Below are positions 43,696 through 53,572 of a stretch of DNA of 64,000 nucleotides, piece after piece. A model generated the notes under the pieces. The model made no database searches, had not been told where the DNA came from, and was given only the letters and a program-made list of their open reading frames with translations. Both the position numbers and the translations under genes were made by a program. How positions within the stretch are numbered: position 1 is the stretch's first letter; each line of letters starts with the position of its first letter. Source of the stretch: Lachnospiraceae bacterium (lineage in GTDB: Bacteria > Bacillota > Clostridia > Lachnospirales > Lachnospiraceae); NCBI GenBank assembly GCA_900199595.1, contig FZRB01000021.1:17668-81667 (forward strand). The letters are read 5' to 3'.

Positions 43696-46600
43696 ATGAA
43701 GTTACGAGAACAATCCAAAAGAATAATTGCACTTGTGCTTGTTGCACTTATGCTTTCCACATACCTTCCAAATATTTTCGGAGGGATACTTAGCGTTAAT
43801 GCAGCACCGGAGGATACTATGGTACCTGATGAACCGGATTCTGATGCTACAACAGAAGAAGACGATTCATATACAGGTTTATTCATAGATCCAAGTTCAC
43901 AGGAGGTTACAGGTAATCCTACCCCAAAGGATGATGCTTTATATGATCCTACTAATCCATTCGGAGCTACAAACACAGATGCTTCTGCAGCTCCCAGAAG
44001 TGAAATAAATAATGGTTCACTTGATGATGGTCTTTTATCAGCTACATCAACTGATGCTGAAGAAACTCCTGCATATCATATAACACAGGATAGTGCAAAG
44101 CCTGCGTTTGAAAAATACAAGAATCTTGCTGAGTGGACAGCAAGAAAAGCCTTCAAGGCACCTGAAAGAACATATTCATTTGAGGTATGTACCGCAGCTA
44201 AGGCCGGTGATACTGTACTTTATTTTGCTGTAAAATATAAGGATACGGAAGGTGTTTCAAGAACACATTTTCTGTTCCCACATCTGGATGGATTTGACAG
44301 AAGTAATGCTCTTCTTGAATACTATGCTGATGATAAGGCGAGCTATAATACTCCTTACGGTATGAAGCTGGCTGCAAATCTTAATTATGGTGTTCCGGGA
44401 AAAGAATATGCCGGGACAGATTATTCGATTAATGAAAATCAGGATTATATAGATGCAAATGGTAATGTAGTCAGTGGTTCAACCAGCACTAAAAAATCAT
44501 GGTCTGAAAAATATAATGATTTAAAAAATGGTATCAGCAATGTTATTAAGACTATGACTGGCCAAAATACAACTACCCAAAACGTAGATACAAGCATTAA
44601 GAGTAATCCAAATGTTCTCAGGGAATGGACTGTGCAGGATTTTGCATTTCAGACTGAGGCAGAGATTAAGACCGTAGAAGAAATAGATATATATCTGGCA
44701 GGTGGAACCTATAACTGTACAGGTATTTCCATATATAAAGTTGATGAATATAAGGGACTTGAGGAGTACGGAATGATCTCAGGTCAGCAGTTCTTTGATT
44801 TTAAGGGAACTCTTATAGCTGATACTGTAAAGAAGTCCAGTGCTGCACTTAATGGTGGCGGTATGGATACCGTTATCTTTATAGGTGGAATGTATGATTC
44901 AGGAAAGTTTACTCTGAATGACCGTTCTTCTGATGATAAGCAGATTGTAAAGAATTTCGTTGGCGAGGATTCCCTGTATTCCTTCAGAGTTGATCTGGCT
45001 GATACAGTGGATGGCGGAATAGAGTCCTTTATTAATGCAGATGCTACACCTATAAATGGTGATACCGGAATAGTTGAAGACATAGCCCTTGAGATTCAGT
45101 ACAAGGATATTCATGGATGGAACAGAAAAGTTGTTCTTCCATTTGTTTTGAATAGTTATGCTCAGGCAAGAAGTGCTTTGGTGGATAAGGTTATATTTGG
45201 TTATGCCCAAAGAGGAGACACCATAGCCTGTCAGGGCTTTTTCCCGGAACTTGCAACCTTTGTAAGTGATGTAAAGGTAATTGTAGGTGCGGAAGCAAGA
45301 AATGCAATTGTCAGTGCAGGTGGGCTTACTGAAAATGGTGCCACTTCAAAGATGAATAACTCTCTTTCCAATACAGTTTCAGATCATATCAGTATCTCTG
45401 GTATGTCACTCTATAAGGGCGGCTGTATGCCATATACTTTGGATGGAACAGATCCGGATGGTAACAGAGTAAGCGGAGCTACTATATATTATGCTTTTGA
45501 AAATGAAGGCAGCCCTATTTGGTATTATACGACCACAAAGGCAGACGGCAGAAAGATTATGTCGGGTGGAAATGATACCGTTAAGCTTTCTACCTATACA
45601 GGTGGTCCGCTGATAGCGGCCGGAACGGATACTGATCAGTTCCTTGTTACGGTTAAAACCAGTGATATCGAAGGTGCGGGATCTGATAGTGATATAAGTA
45701 TGAGATTCGGCTATAAGGATATCGAGGGTTCAAATAATAATACTGCTATTTATCGTATAAAGGAGGCTGCAAACCAGTACATGGGTAAGTGGCCTACCAT
45801 AGACAATGGTAATTTTGTTGATGCGTCGGGACTTGTTACCGGAGGTACTACTTCATTTCTGATAGAAGCAGAAGGACTTATGGACTTTACTGGACTTGAA
45901 GTAGATGTGGGTGATGACTCCTGGACAGTTCGTAATATAACTATAGCTTATCTGGAAAGCTATCAAAAGAGAGCAGCATTTTATACATTTGTCGAATCGG
46001 CAGGCGCAACCTCGAATTTCTGGTTACAGAGAGATAATATCTCAGTAGATATATTCAGTCTCAAGGGAACAGTATCTGTTATTACCGATGAAGAAGGTAA
46101 TAAAGTGGATAATACCGGCCAGAAGAAGAAGGAAATGCGATATAAGACTAATGAGAGAAACGAGATATTAGAAGACGAAAAAGGAAATCCTATATTAGAA
46201 GAAGTTCCTGAGGATGAGAGACAGGACAATGGCGTTGTTATCAATTCTGATATAACATTCAAACCTTCATCCTCTTACAGAATCAGCTTCGATACTGATA
46301 CTACTGATGTAGATGTAAGAACTACCAAGTATTCAGAAGTCAGATATTCCATGACCTGGGAGCAGACTCAGGTTAACTGGGGCTTCTTTAAGAAGAGAAA
46401 AACATATGACATTGCAGTAAAGGTTGCGGAGGATTCCGATCATGATACAGGTAACGGTGACTCCGGTTCAAGTAACCATTTCTACTTCCAGCTGATATTT
46501 AAGAATGGTAACAGTGCTTATGTTCTTGCAAATCAGCAGATAACAAGTGATGGCTTCAGAGCCGGTTACACAGAAAACTTTACTATATCAACGAATCAGA

Positions 46601-49600
46601 ATTACGGTGAGTTGAAGGGTGTCAGAATTATTCCGGAACAGAATTCCGATGATTCAGAGCCTTTTGATAAGCTGAATATAGAAAAGATAACTATTTCAGA
46701 AGAAAATAATGGTGGCTGCTATACATCATACATAGTTAATGATGTAGGTTGGATAGAAATTGATTACCATGATGAACTCGAATCTGTCAAGCCAGGTGGT
46801 CAGAAGGCCAGAACTGCAAATGAGTTATCAAAGATATACAAGATTGCTGATAAGCAGAAGAATGTCAAGCTTGTTTGTGAGATAGCTGCAGAACCATGGT
46901 CAGGTGATTATGATCAGTTTATAGGGTCTATGAAGGCAGAGATTCTTTATACAAAAGAGTCTACAGGATTGCAGGAACCTATTACAGTAGATGTGGTTCA
47001 GTGTATGGCTAACTACATGAAGACAAATGTAAAATCACTTGAGACGGATCCGGATCCTGATAAACAGATTATTAAGGAAGCAGGTCTTGGTACACTGTCT
47101 GATCAGAATTATATGTTCAGACCTAATCATACTGACCGTTTGCTCCTGCCGGCTATTCCGGACTTAAGATCAATAGACAGTATCACATTTACAGGACAGA
47201 ATCTCGGTAAATATGCCGGTGCATGGTGTGTTAAGAATATATCAGTACTTCAGGTTGTAGAGGATGGAGCTGTTCAGCTTACAACCAATGGTGAGCTATA
47301 CAGAAATATCAGCTACAGAAGAGTTTGTACGAGTACAAATGCTGAAACAGTTGAGAAACACTGGACTATTGGTGGAAAGAACAGCTTAGGACCTATTGAA
47401 TTTACATCAAACAGAATCATATGGAATGAGGAGGATGACTGGGCAACTCCGGTATCCAGACTTCCGGATTCAACTGATGATAAGATAAATATGTTTATTT
47501 ATCCGCAGGTTGGTTCTAAAAATGAAAATGGTGCATCTGTAAATGCAACACTTAAATATAATATTCCATTCTCACAGTATAAGACACTGTCACAGAAGGA
47601 TCTGACGCTTACTAAAGATGCGAGCGGAAGAGATATGTATATGGTTAAGGATCTTAATGCACCTGATTTCTTAAGTGCACTTGACTTTACAGTATACTGT
47701 AAGAGCTCGATGATATTTGACTATGCGATAATTCAGCATGTCCGAGAGGGAACTATAATCAGTAATTACTGCTATAACTTTATTGGTGCATCCGCGGAGC
47801 GAGGTGCAACCGGATTTGCAGAAACAACAGGAAAGTATCTGGATTCAACAGATGAGCACTTTGCTATAGGGCTTGGTGCCGGAACAAAGGAGAAAATACT
47901 TTCAGCTGAGAAGATAGATATGGCTGTATCCTTTGATTATAAGTCATCACTTGATGGTGCAACATATCAGTCGCCATATGTATATCTTACAGATCAGGGT
48001 TATACTAAAACTGAAGAGGGACTTTCAGCAGAACTTGACTTTGATGTTCCATTCGTAAAAGAGATAACTGCTTATCATATAGCAGGCTATGGATCACTGG
48101 AAGCAAATGTTTCCGGTGCAGCAGCTGTGACCTACGAAGTTCAGAAAGAGATGAATCAGGTTACAGCTCAGATGGAGGTCAAAGGAAGAAAGAGAAGAAG
48201 CTATGCTTCATTTAATGATGCGTTTGCTATTACTGATAAGGTGCAAAATCCTAAGAGAACTTCTGAATCGGCCTTCGGCGAAAACAGTGTGGCTGTATTT
48301 GAGATGAAGATTACCACATTGGAATCCACTGCAATGAAAGATACAGGAACCAAAGCATCTGTAAGGATGAAGTTCCATTATAATGACTATAAGGGAGTGG
48401 AAAAGCCTGATGTTGAGTATGAGGATATCACCCAGTATATTCAGGGTAGTGCAAAAGAATCCACAGAAAGCTCACAGGATCAGACAATTGAAGAAAGAGA
48501 GAAGAAGAATCGTTCAGCTAAACAGTTCTTCTCAGGTGAGACACAGTCAGTTAAGGTTTACCTTAATGATTTAAATGAAAATAAAATAATCAAGAGTCTG
48601 GATATTCTTCCATACAATAATAATATTGAAATAAAGGATGAGGATGCCCAGGTAGCCGATGATGTAGATGATAAGTCTACTGAGAAAACACTTGCAGAAG
48701 CTACAGGAGACGGAAAAGAGGCAGATACATCAACTAAGAAGAAGGATAATCTGGCAAATAAGATCATCGACAGCAGAAACGAATCCTGGACCATTAAGGA
48801 TTTCTATGGTTACTACATGGGTTACGATGAAGAGGTTGATGATATAATCAAGAAGCCTGGCGTAAATAAGACATTTGACGGACTTGATAATGGTGGCACA
48901 CTTACTCTTATGAACGTAACACTTCGTACAACCTTTAAGAAGAATAATGAGAGTGAACAGACAGTAAAAGATAATCTTGCTACTATATATGCTGAGAAGG
49001 GTGATAAGATCTCCGGATCGGTTATAGCAAGAGCAGGTAACAAGCCTTCAGACTTTGAAATAAAGGCATCCCTTATGATTGGTGATGCACCTAAGGATGT
49101 TACAAAAGAAACGATTAAGCTGTCGGATAAGTTCTACTTCACATTTACGACGCCTAGAAATACTTCTAATGATGTAGTGGTTTATAAGCTGGAGATAAGT
49201 GTTAAGGATGCACCGGAATATGTGGATACAATTCTTGTAAATGTTCCGAACTCTGATGCTATCAAGCTGACCACCACTATAGCAAAAAATGAAGAGCAGC
49301 CAATCAAGGTTGAATATGGTATGGAGCAGATCTGGGCTGATGAAGGAGATACTATTTTTGGTTCTGTAGTTATAGAATCAGAAAAGAAGCTTGGCTTTAC
49401 TGTAAATGCTTCTCTTGTAAGTGATAAGGAAACAGATGTTTCGAAGGATACCTTAAAGAAGACAGATGATTATCACTTTGAGTTTAAGGTGCCTAAGACG
49501 AGTGAAGGAAAGACCCGTACCTATAAGATAAAGGTTGCAGCAGTGGAAGATCCGGAACTTTACGACACTATAGTAGTCAGCATAACAGGTAAGGAAAAGG

Positions 49601-50421
49601 AAGTAGGTCTTACTGTTAATGTAGCAAAGAATTCTGAAGACTTTAATGAACTTACTAAAGATCTTACCAGAATGAGTGTAGCTGAAAAAGATACTATTAC
49701 CGGATATGTTTCAGTTAAGAATTCGGATAAGGGTTATAACGTAAATGTTACTCAGACTTATAAAGATAAATCGGGTTCTGGACAGACAAATGACTTATCA
49801 AGTTCAGTTTCGATAAGTGGTGAAAAGTTTACATTTAAGGTACCGGCATTGGGAGCTGATTATTCAGATGTTGAATATGAGGTTAAGATATCGGCTGTTG
49901 ATGATTCAAGTAAAACAAAAACCTTGATACTTATACCTGGTGAGATTAAAGCAGAAGCTGAGGCAGCGCCGACACCGACGCCAACACCTAAACCAGCTAC
50001 AATTAAAACAAGTATAGCGCTAAACAATGAAAAGGGTTCAAATGTATCAGATGGACTTATGACACTGTCAGCTGTAGTCGGAGATTCAATAAATGGATCT
50101 GTAATTGTTAAGAATTCAACAGCAGGCTATGATGTTAAAGCAGAAATGTCAATTAACATAAATACTAACAGTAGAGCGGCAGAAGCACTTGGAATAACCA
50201 ACGAGCCTGAGGATATATCAGCATATATCACTAAGTATAACGAATCCTTCGTAGTAACAATGCCACCATTCCAGGGAGTGGATGAGTTTACTACTGCACA
50301 GGTTAAAATAACGGTATCACCGGTAGATGATCCAAGTGTACAGGACATTATAATTGTACAGCTGTCACAGAATTCATCAGACTTTACCCCACAGACAGCC
50401 CCGATAGATAATCCCGGCTAA
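43696..50421 (+). CDS. Giant exported repeat-containing surface protein (2241 aa)
   Basis: The largest gene in the window; no family recognised. An N-terminal signal segment (about 9-37, ending in LSVNAA) is followed by an acidic Thr-rich linker. A very long beta-rich body repeats motifs such as YKDTEG, YKDIHGW and YKDIEG (modules near 150-250, 430-560, 660-760 and 1500-1600). The C-terminus has four tandem ~110-125-residue beta-sandwich-like repeats (about 1735-1852, 1857-1968, 1971-2085, 2102-2228), with a Pro/Thr stretch before the last. Each carries a pattern of the type GDxIxGSVxxxxx..GFxVxAS. There is no LPXTG or terminal membrane helix. It sits between T4SS genes under the same type of promoter, so a surface fibre, adhesin or outer machine component is inferred. 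Confidence 0.75.
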   Translation: MKLREQSKRIIALVLVALMLSTYLPNIFGGILSVNAAPEDTMVPDEPDSDATTEEDDSYTGLFIDPSSQEVTGNPTPKDDALYDPTNPFGATNTDASAAPRSEINNGSLDDGLLSATSTDAEETPAYHITQDSAKPAFEKYKNLAEWTARKAFKAPERTYSFEVCTAAKAGDTVLYFAVKYKDTEGVSRTHFLFPHLDGFDRSNALLEYYADDKASYNTPYGMKLAANLNYGVPGKEYAGTDYSINENQDYIDANGNVVSGSTSTKKSWSEKYNDLKNGISNVIKTMTGQNTTTQNVDTSIKSNPNVLREWTVQDFAFQTEAEIKTVEEIDIYLAGGTYNCTGISIYKVDEYKGLEEYGMISGQQFFDFKGTLIADTVKKSSAALNGGGMDTVIFIGGMYDSGKFTLNDRSSDDKQIVKNFVGEDSLYSFRVDLADTVDGGIESFINADATPINGDTGIVEDIALEIQYKDIHGWNRKVVLPFVLNSYAQARSALVDKVIFGYAQRGDTIACQGFFPELATFVSDVKVIVGAEARNAIVSAGGLTENGATSKMNNSLSNTVSDHISISGMSLYKGGCMPYTLDGTDPDGNRVSGATIYYAFENEGSPIWYYTTTKADGRKIMSGGNDTVKLSTYTGGPLIAAGTDTDQFLVTVKTSDIEGAGSDSDISMRFGYKDIEGSNNNTAIYRIKEAANQYMGKWPTIDNGNFVDASGLVTGGTTSFLIEAEGLMDFTGLEVDVGDDSWTVRNITIAYLESYQKRAAFYTFVESAGATSNFWLQRDNISVDIFSLKGTVSVITDEEGNKVDNTGQKKKEMRYKTNERNEILEDEKGNPILEEVPEDERQDNGVVINSDITFKPSSSYRISFDTDTTDVDVRTTKYSEVRYSMTWEQTQVNWGFFKKRKTYDIAVKVAEDSDHDTGNGDSGSSNHFYFQLIFKNGNSAYVLANQQITSDGFRAGYTENFTISTNQNYGELKGVRIIPEQNSDDSEPFDKLNIEKITISEENNGGCYTSYIVNDVGWIEIDYHDELESVKPGGQKARTANELSKIYKIADKQKNVKLVCEIAAEPWSGDYDQFIGSMKAEILYTKESTGLQEPITVDVVQCMANYMKTNVKSLETDPDPDKQIIKEAGLGTLSDQNYMFRPNHTDRLLLPAIPDLRSIDSITFTGQNLGKYAGAWCVKNISVLQVVEDGAVQLTTNGELYRNISYRRVCTSTNAETVEKHWTIGGKNSLGPIEFTSNRIIWNEEDDWATPVSRLPDSTDDKINMFIYPQVGSKNENGASVNATLKYNIPFSQYKTLSQKDLTLTKDASGRDMYMVKDLNAPDFLSALDFTVYCKSSMIFDYAIIQHVREGTIISNYCYNFIGASAERGATGFAETTGKYLDSTDEHFAIGLGAGTKEKILSAEKIDMAVSFDYKSSLDGATYQSPYVYLTDQGYTKTEEGLSAELDFDVPFVKEITAYHIAGYGSLEANVSGAAAVTYEVQKEMNQVTAQMEVKGRKRRSYASFNDAFAITDKVQNPKRTSESAFGENSVAVFEMKITTLESTAMKDTGTKASVRMKFHYNDYKGVEKPDVEYEDITQYIQGSAKESTESSQDQTIEEREKKNRSAKQFFSGETQSVKVYLNDLNENKIIKSLDILPYNNNIEIKDEDAQVADDVDDKSTEKTLAEATGDGKEADTSTKKKDNLANKIIDSRNESWTIKDFYGYYMGYDEEVDDIIKKPGVNKTFDGLDNGGTLTLMNVTLRTTFKKNNESEQTVKDNLATIYAEKGDKISGSVIARAGNKPSDFEIKASLMIGDAPKDVTKETIKLSDKFYFTFTTPRNTSNDVVVYKLEISVKDAPEYVDTILVNVPNSDAIKLTTTIAKNEEQPIKVEYGMEQIWADEGDTIFGSVVIESEKKLGFTVNASLVSDKETDVSKDTLKKTDDYHFEFKVPKTSEGKTRTYKIKVAAVEDPELYDTIVVSITGKEKEVGLTVNVAKNSEDFNELTKDLTRMSVAEKDTITGYVSVKNSDKGYNVNVTQTYKDKSGSGQTNDLSSSVSISGEKFTFKVPALGADYSDVEYEVKISAVDDSSKTKTLILIPGEIKAEAEAAPTPTPTPKPATIKTSIALNNEKGSNVSDGLMTLSAVVGDSINGSVIVKNSTAGYDVKAEMSININTNSRAAEALGITNEPEDISAYITKYNESFVVTMPPFQGVDEFTTAQVKITVSPVDDPSVQDIIIVQLSQNSSDFTPQTAPIDNPG

Positions 50422-50433
50422 ATAATTAATCAT

Positions 50434-50459
50434 GGCTCCGAAGGAGCCGGATGAGGTGG
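50434..50459 (+). repeat. Leader repeat GGCTCC-GAA-GGAGCCGGATGAGGTGG (copy f)
   Basis: A 6-bp perfect hairpin followed by GGATGAGGTGG. The repeat overlaps the first codons of the open frame at 50432, and its end makes a good ribosome site for the TTG at 50465. Confidence 0.6.
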
Positions 50460-50464
50460 ACGAT

Positions 50465-51181
50465 TTGCTAAGTAAAAAAAGCAAAAACAACCCAATACTT
50501 ATGGAGGCACGCAAGGTGCTTCTGAACAGAGTAACAATAAATGATAATGATCGTTTTGTTACCGTAGATGAATTTAGATTCCAGATGTGGGGCGCGGCCG
50601 ATGGAGAGGCCCCGCTCCGGTTCTGGGGTATAGCTCATAGAGAACGTTTATACGAATCAAAAATAGATCATAGAAAAGTCATTTACAGAGCTCAGAAAAG
50701 AATGAATACACTTGGACGTGGAATAGACTATAAGGTTGACCAGGAGGTGGCCGGATGTATAGTCCGAACCTATGTGTTCTATCCTGTAGTGCTTGCGTTC
50801 AGGGAAACGGAAGATAAAAAACTGCAGCTTGAAGCTTATACTCCGAGGTGGCTTACCTCAGGACTTGCCATAGCAATTGTTGCAAGAAAATTCGATAAAG
50901 TAATGGAAGATCTGATAACAAGATCTGAATCGGATAAAAAGGGACTGATTGAAAAGCTTCATGGTTTCATAGAGAATAAAAAAGCTGCTTTCAGAAAGAA
51001 AAAAGAAGAAAATAAAAAGAGGAAAAAAGAAAAAATAGATAAAAAATATGACGAGAAAAAGATACAGGAAGATATAGAAAGAGCAAAGAGAAAAGCCGCC
51101 GGTCTGGAGACAGACGGCTCAGACAACTATCAGGAATATGACGATGTTCTGAGTGTTGACTGGAGTTCTGATGATGAGTAA
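50465..51181 (+). CDS. Uncharacterised protein with basic coiled-coil tail
   Basis: No family recognised. With the TTG start the protein is 238 residues; the ATG at 50432 would add 11 residues (MAPKEPDEVDD) encoded by a dispersed repeat and lacks an SD, whereas GAGGTGG stands 5 nt before the TTG. Residues 15-135 look globular (DEFRFQMWG, APLRFWGIAHRERLY, YFYPVVLAFRE-like). About 145-215 is a highly basic/charged helix rich in Lys and Glu. The tail is acidic. No membrane segment. It sits 43 nt after the giant gene and before the RsbW-like gene, probably in one transcript. Confidence 0.65.
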   Translation: MLSKKSKNNPILMEARKVLLNRVTINDNDRFVTVDEFRFQMWGAADGEAPLRFWGIAHRERLYESKIDHRKVIYRAQKRMNTLGRGIDYKVDQEVAGCIVRTYVFYPVVLAFRETEDKKLQLEAYTPRWLTSGLAIAIVARKFDKVMEDLITRSESDKKGLIEKLHGFIENKKAAFRKKKEENKKRKKEKIDKKYDEKKIQEDIERAKRKAAGLETDGSDNYQEYDDVLSVDWSSDDE

Positions 51182-51206
51182 TTGTCATATATTTCTAAAT
51201 TAAGTT

Positions 51207-51231
51207 TTATTTTGAGTGAAGCGAAGAATCT
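51207..51231 (+). repeat. Dispersed repeat TTTTGAGTGAAGCGAAGAATCT (copy 3)
   Basis: A diverged copy ending 21 nt before the RsbW-like start, with AAGGAG between. Confidence 0.65.
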
Positions 51232-51251
51232 AATTAATAAGGAGAAGACAC

Positions 51252-51752
51252 ATGGCAGATATAGAAGAGATGCTCAGCCTGGGCAGTTTCGAATCAGAGC
51301 CGGCAGATGAGCCGGAATACTCCATAAGCGAAGATGGAAGTGCCATAACCATTGATGCAGTCGATGAAGCGATGGACATAGTGCAGGATTTTATTAGAGA
51401 CAGACTCATGTCCTATGGTTGTGAAAAGAAAGCTATTCTTCAGATTCGCCTTGCTGTTGAAGAAATCTTTATAAATATCATTTCCTATGCATATAGGCCT
51501 GAGATTGGAAAGGCAGAAGTTAAATGCGAAGTAACTGATGTTCCGATGACTGTAACTATACAGTTTATGGATTCAGGCAGACCATTTGATCCTCTTGCAA
51601 AGGAAGAGGCAGATACCTCCGGTGCCATGTTCCTTGAGAAACCGGGAGGATTTGGAATACATCTGGTGAAGAATACCATGGATGATGTGGAATATGAATA
51701 TAAAGATGGAAAGAATATCCTCAAAATAAAGAAGAGTTTGGATACTAAATAA
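51252..51752 (+). CDS. RsbW/SpoIIAB-like anti-sigma serine kinase
   Basis: A 166-residue GHKL ATPase of the HATPase_c_2 type. An acidic N-terminal extension (about 1-30) is followed by the N box LAVEEIFINIISYAY, the G1 region MDSGRPFDPL and the G2 segment KPGGFGIHLVKNTMDDVEYEY. Such kinases bind a sigma factor or other target and phosphorylate their STAS partner; the STAS protein at 43117 is the obvious candidate. The two genes flank the giant exported protein. In some bacteria partner switching controls secretion (for example the Bordetella Btr proteins), which offers a model. AAGGAG precedes the ATG, and a terminator follows. Confidence 0.88.
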   Translation: MADIEEMLSLGSFESEPADEPEYSISEDGSAITIDAVDEAMDIVQDFIRDRLMSYGCEKKAILQIRLAVEEIFINIISYAYRPEIGKAEVKCEVTDVPMTVTIQFMDSGRPFDPLAKEEADTSGAMFLEKPGGFGIHLVKNTMDDVEYEYKDGKNILKIKKSLDTK

Positions 51753-51782
51753 TTAAAGTCCAAATACTAAAGTCGAAAGTTC

Positions 51783-51826
51783 TGCCACCAATAGGCTGCA
51801 TTTGTGGCTGACGGGTGGCACTTTTT
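51783..51826. terminator. Hairpin terminator after the RsbW-like gene
   Basis: TGCCACC (51783-51789) pairs with GGTGGCA (51814-51820), followed by CTTTTTA. The inner loop can fold further. Confidence 0.7.
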
Positions 51827-51876
51827 ATACATGGAGAATTGTTGAAATTGCTAGAGGAAGGAAAGGGAGTTACATT

Positions 51877-53520
51877 ATGAAAGAGAATGATATAAACATT
51901 AATGTAAACAATCAGGAAAATGAAATAGACGATGATTTTATTATCGAAGGAGAGCCGATACTTGTCCAGGATAATAATGAGCTTAATTTAAATCAGAATC
52001 AGAATAATGCTGAGGCAGAAGCTGATGTGGATGACGTAGATATACAGTTTGATGGAGATTTTAGATTTGACGATCAGGACAATGAAAGAGCTCCAAGGGA
52101 AGAAGAGCTTTATTTTGATGACGCTGTCGTTCAGAACAATAACGTCGCTGAACAGGAAATAGATTTGGAAAATAATCTTAATATAGATAACATTCTAGAT
52201 CAGGATGAGCCTCACTTAGAGGGAGAGGACGAACTCTATCAGGGAATCATAGCCGAAGAAGAATATGAAGATCTGGAAAAGGAAGGTAGAGAGCTGCAGG
52301 CTAAGGATAATCAGATGAAGGCTGCTCTTGTTGAGGAAACTCGTAAGAAGAAAGAAGAGGAAGAAAAGAAAAAGGAAGAAGAGCGAAAGAAAGAAGAAGA
52401 GGAAAGGAAGGCAGAAGAAGCGAAAAAGGAAGAAGAGAGGAAAGCGAAGGAAGCAGCGGAAAAGCAGAAAAAGGAAGAGGCTGTTCCACAAAGATTCTTT
52501 GTTTCTGATTATGAGCAAGGTTCAGCTGAGTACAGGTCGGAGAAACGTGGTTATAAGGATCATGAATTTAAAGAGGGTGAAACTGCTAAAAATGCTAAAG
52601 AAACCCATGTAATGAAATATACAGCAAGAAATATATTTAATGAGTCCAAAGCCTTCAGATGGTCCGGGTCTAAGAGTCAGAAACAGCTTATGAATGACCT
52701 GGAGGCCTTTGACCAATTTATGAAGGAGATAGATGGACGCACAAACCTTACTCCTAGAGAAATGGAGGTCTATGATAAGCTTTCTCTTAAGTTATATAAG
52801 TCAGGTAAAGAATATCGTGAGCATCTTGTACAGAGACAGGAAAAGGAAAAAGAGGCTTATGATGAAAGGCATAAAAATGACAAATATAAAATGGAGTATT
52901 CGGGAACACAGATGGATAATGCCAAGCTGGAAGGTACCAACAAGCTTCTGGAAACTGTAGAACGTATGCGTAAACAACTTTTTGAAAAGGAAATGCAGGA
53001 AAAGGAGAAGGAACTGGCAGAAAAGTGTCAGAAGGAAGTTGAGAAAGCTGAAGCAGTCAGAGATCAGATGCTTACTGTAGCTGATACTCCGGAAAACAGA
53101 AAAGCTCTCCAGCATAATATGGAGGAATCTATTGCCAGATCACTTTACTACAATAATAGAATTGAACAGCTTAAGAAAAAGGGAGAAATTCAGGCTAAAC
53201 CGGATGAGACTTTATCAAAGGCAATGGAACGTCTGGATAAGGCCATCCAGCCTACGGTAGAGGAACTGGACGAGATAAAGAAGGGTGAGCTTTGTCAGAC
53301 ACTTGTTAAGAGGGGAAATGAAAAGCTTAAAGAAGGAGATGTTCTGTCGAATGAAGAAATAGCTCAGTCACAGAAGGATTATATCAAGGCTGAGGGCAGC
53401 AATATAGCGATGAAGAGATGGCGTGAGCAGAATACAAAGAAGCCGGAAATTCAGAAGCAGAACGAAGCTCAGAAGCAGGATGAGGTTCAGAAAAATAATC
53501 AGCCTTCAATGAATAAGTGA
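51877..53520 (+). CDS. Acidic/charged coiled-coil protein of unknown function
   Basis: No family recognised; 547 residues, no signal or membrane helix. Residues 1-165 are very acidic and Asn-rich. About 170-225 is an almost pure Lys/Glu/Arg/Ala run typical of a single alpha-helix (ER/K) rod. About 235-330 looks globular (YTARNIFNESKAFRWSGSK, LTPREMEVYDKLSLKLY). About 330-530 is coiled coil. The tail is Gln/Asn/Lys-rich. The start at 51877 follows AAAGGGAG; the longer frame from 51802 begins inside the terminator. It heads a run of five genes. A T4SS substrate or scaffold role is possible but unproven. Confidence 0.65.
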   Translation: MKENDININVNNQENEIDDDFIIEGEPILVQDNNELNLNQNQNNAEAEADVDDVDIQFDGDFRFDDQDNERAPREEELYFDDAVVQNNNVAEQEIDLENNLNIDNILDQDEPHLEGEDELYQGIIAEEEYEDLEKEGRELQAKDNQMKAALVEETRKKKEEEEKKKEEERKKEEEERKAEEAKKEEERKAKEAAEKQKKEEAVPQRFFVSDYEQGSAEYRSEKRGYKDHEFKEGETAKNAKETHVMKYTARNIFNESKAFRWSGSKSQKQLMNDLEAFDQFMKEIDGRTNLTPREMEVYDKLSLKLYKSGKEYREHLVQRQEKEKEAYDERHKNDKYKMEYSGTQMDNAKLEGTNKLLETVERMRKQLFEKEMQEKEKELAEKCQKEVEKAEAVRDQMLTVADTPENRKALQHNMEESIARSLYYNNRIEQLKKKGEIQAKPDETLSKAMERLDKAIQPTVEELDEIKKGELCQTLVKRGNEKLKEGDVLSNEEIAQSQKDYIKAEGSNIAMKRWREQNTKKPEIQKQNEAQKQDEVQKNNQPSMNK

Positions 53521-53572
53521 TAGAAATAATCAAACCTGAATCACAAAACAGGTGATAGGAAAGGACTCAGAT

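Noticed and set aside
50432..50464. ATG at 50432 as the start of the basic coiled-coil protein
   Set aside because: The 11 extra codons come from a dispersed repeat and have no ribosome site, whereas the TTG at 50465 has GAGGTGG at proper spacing. It remains an alternative.
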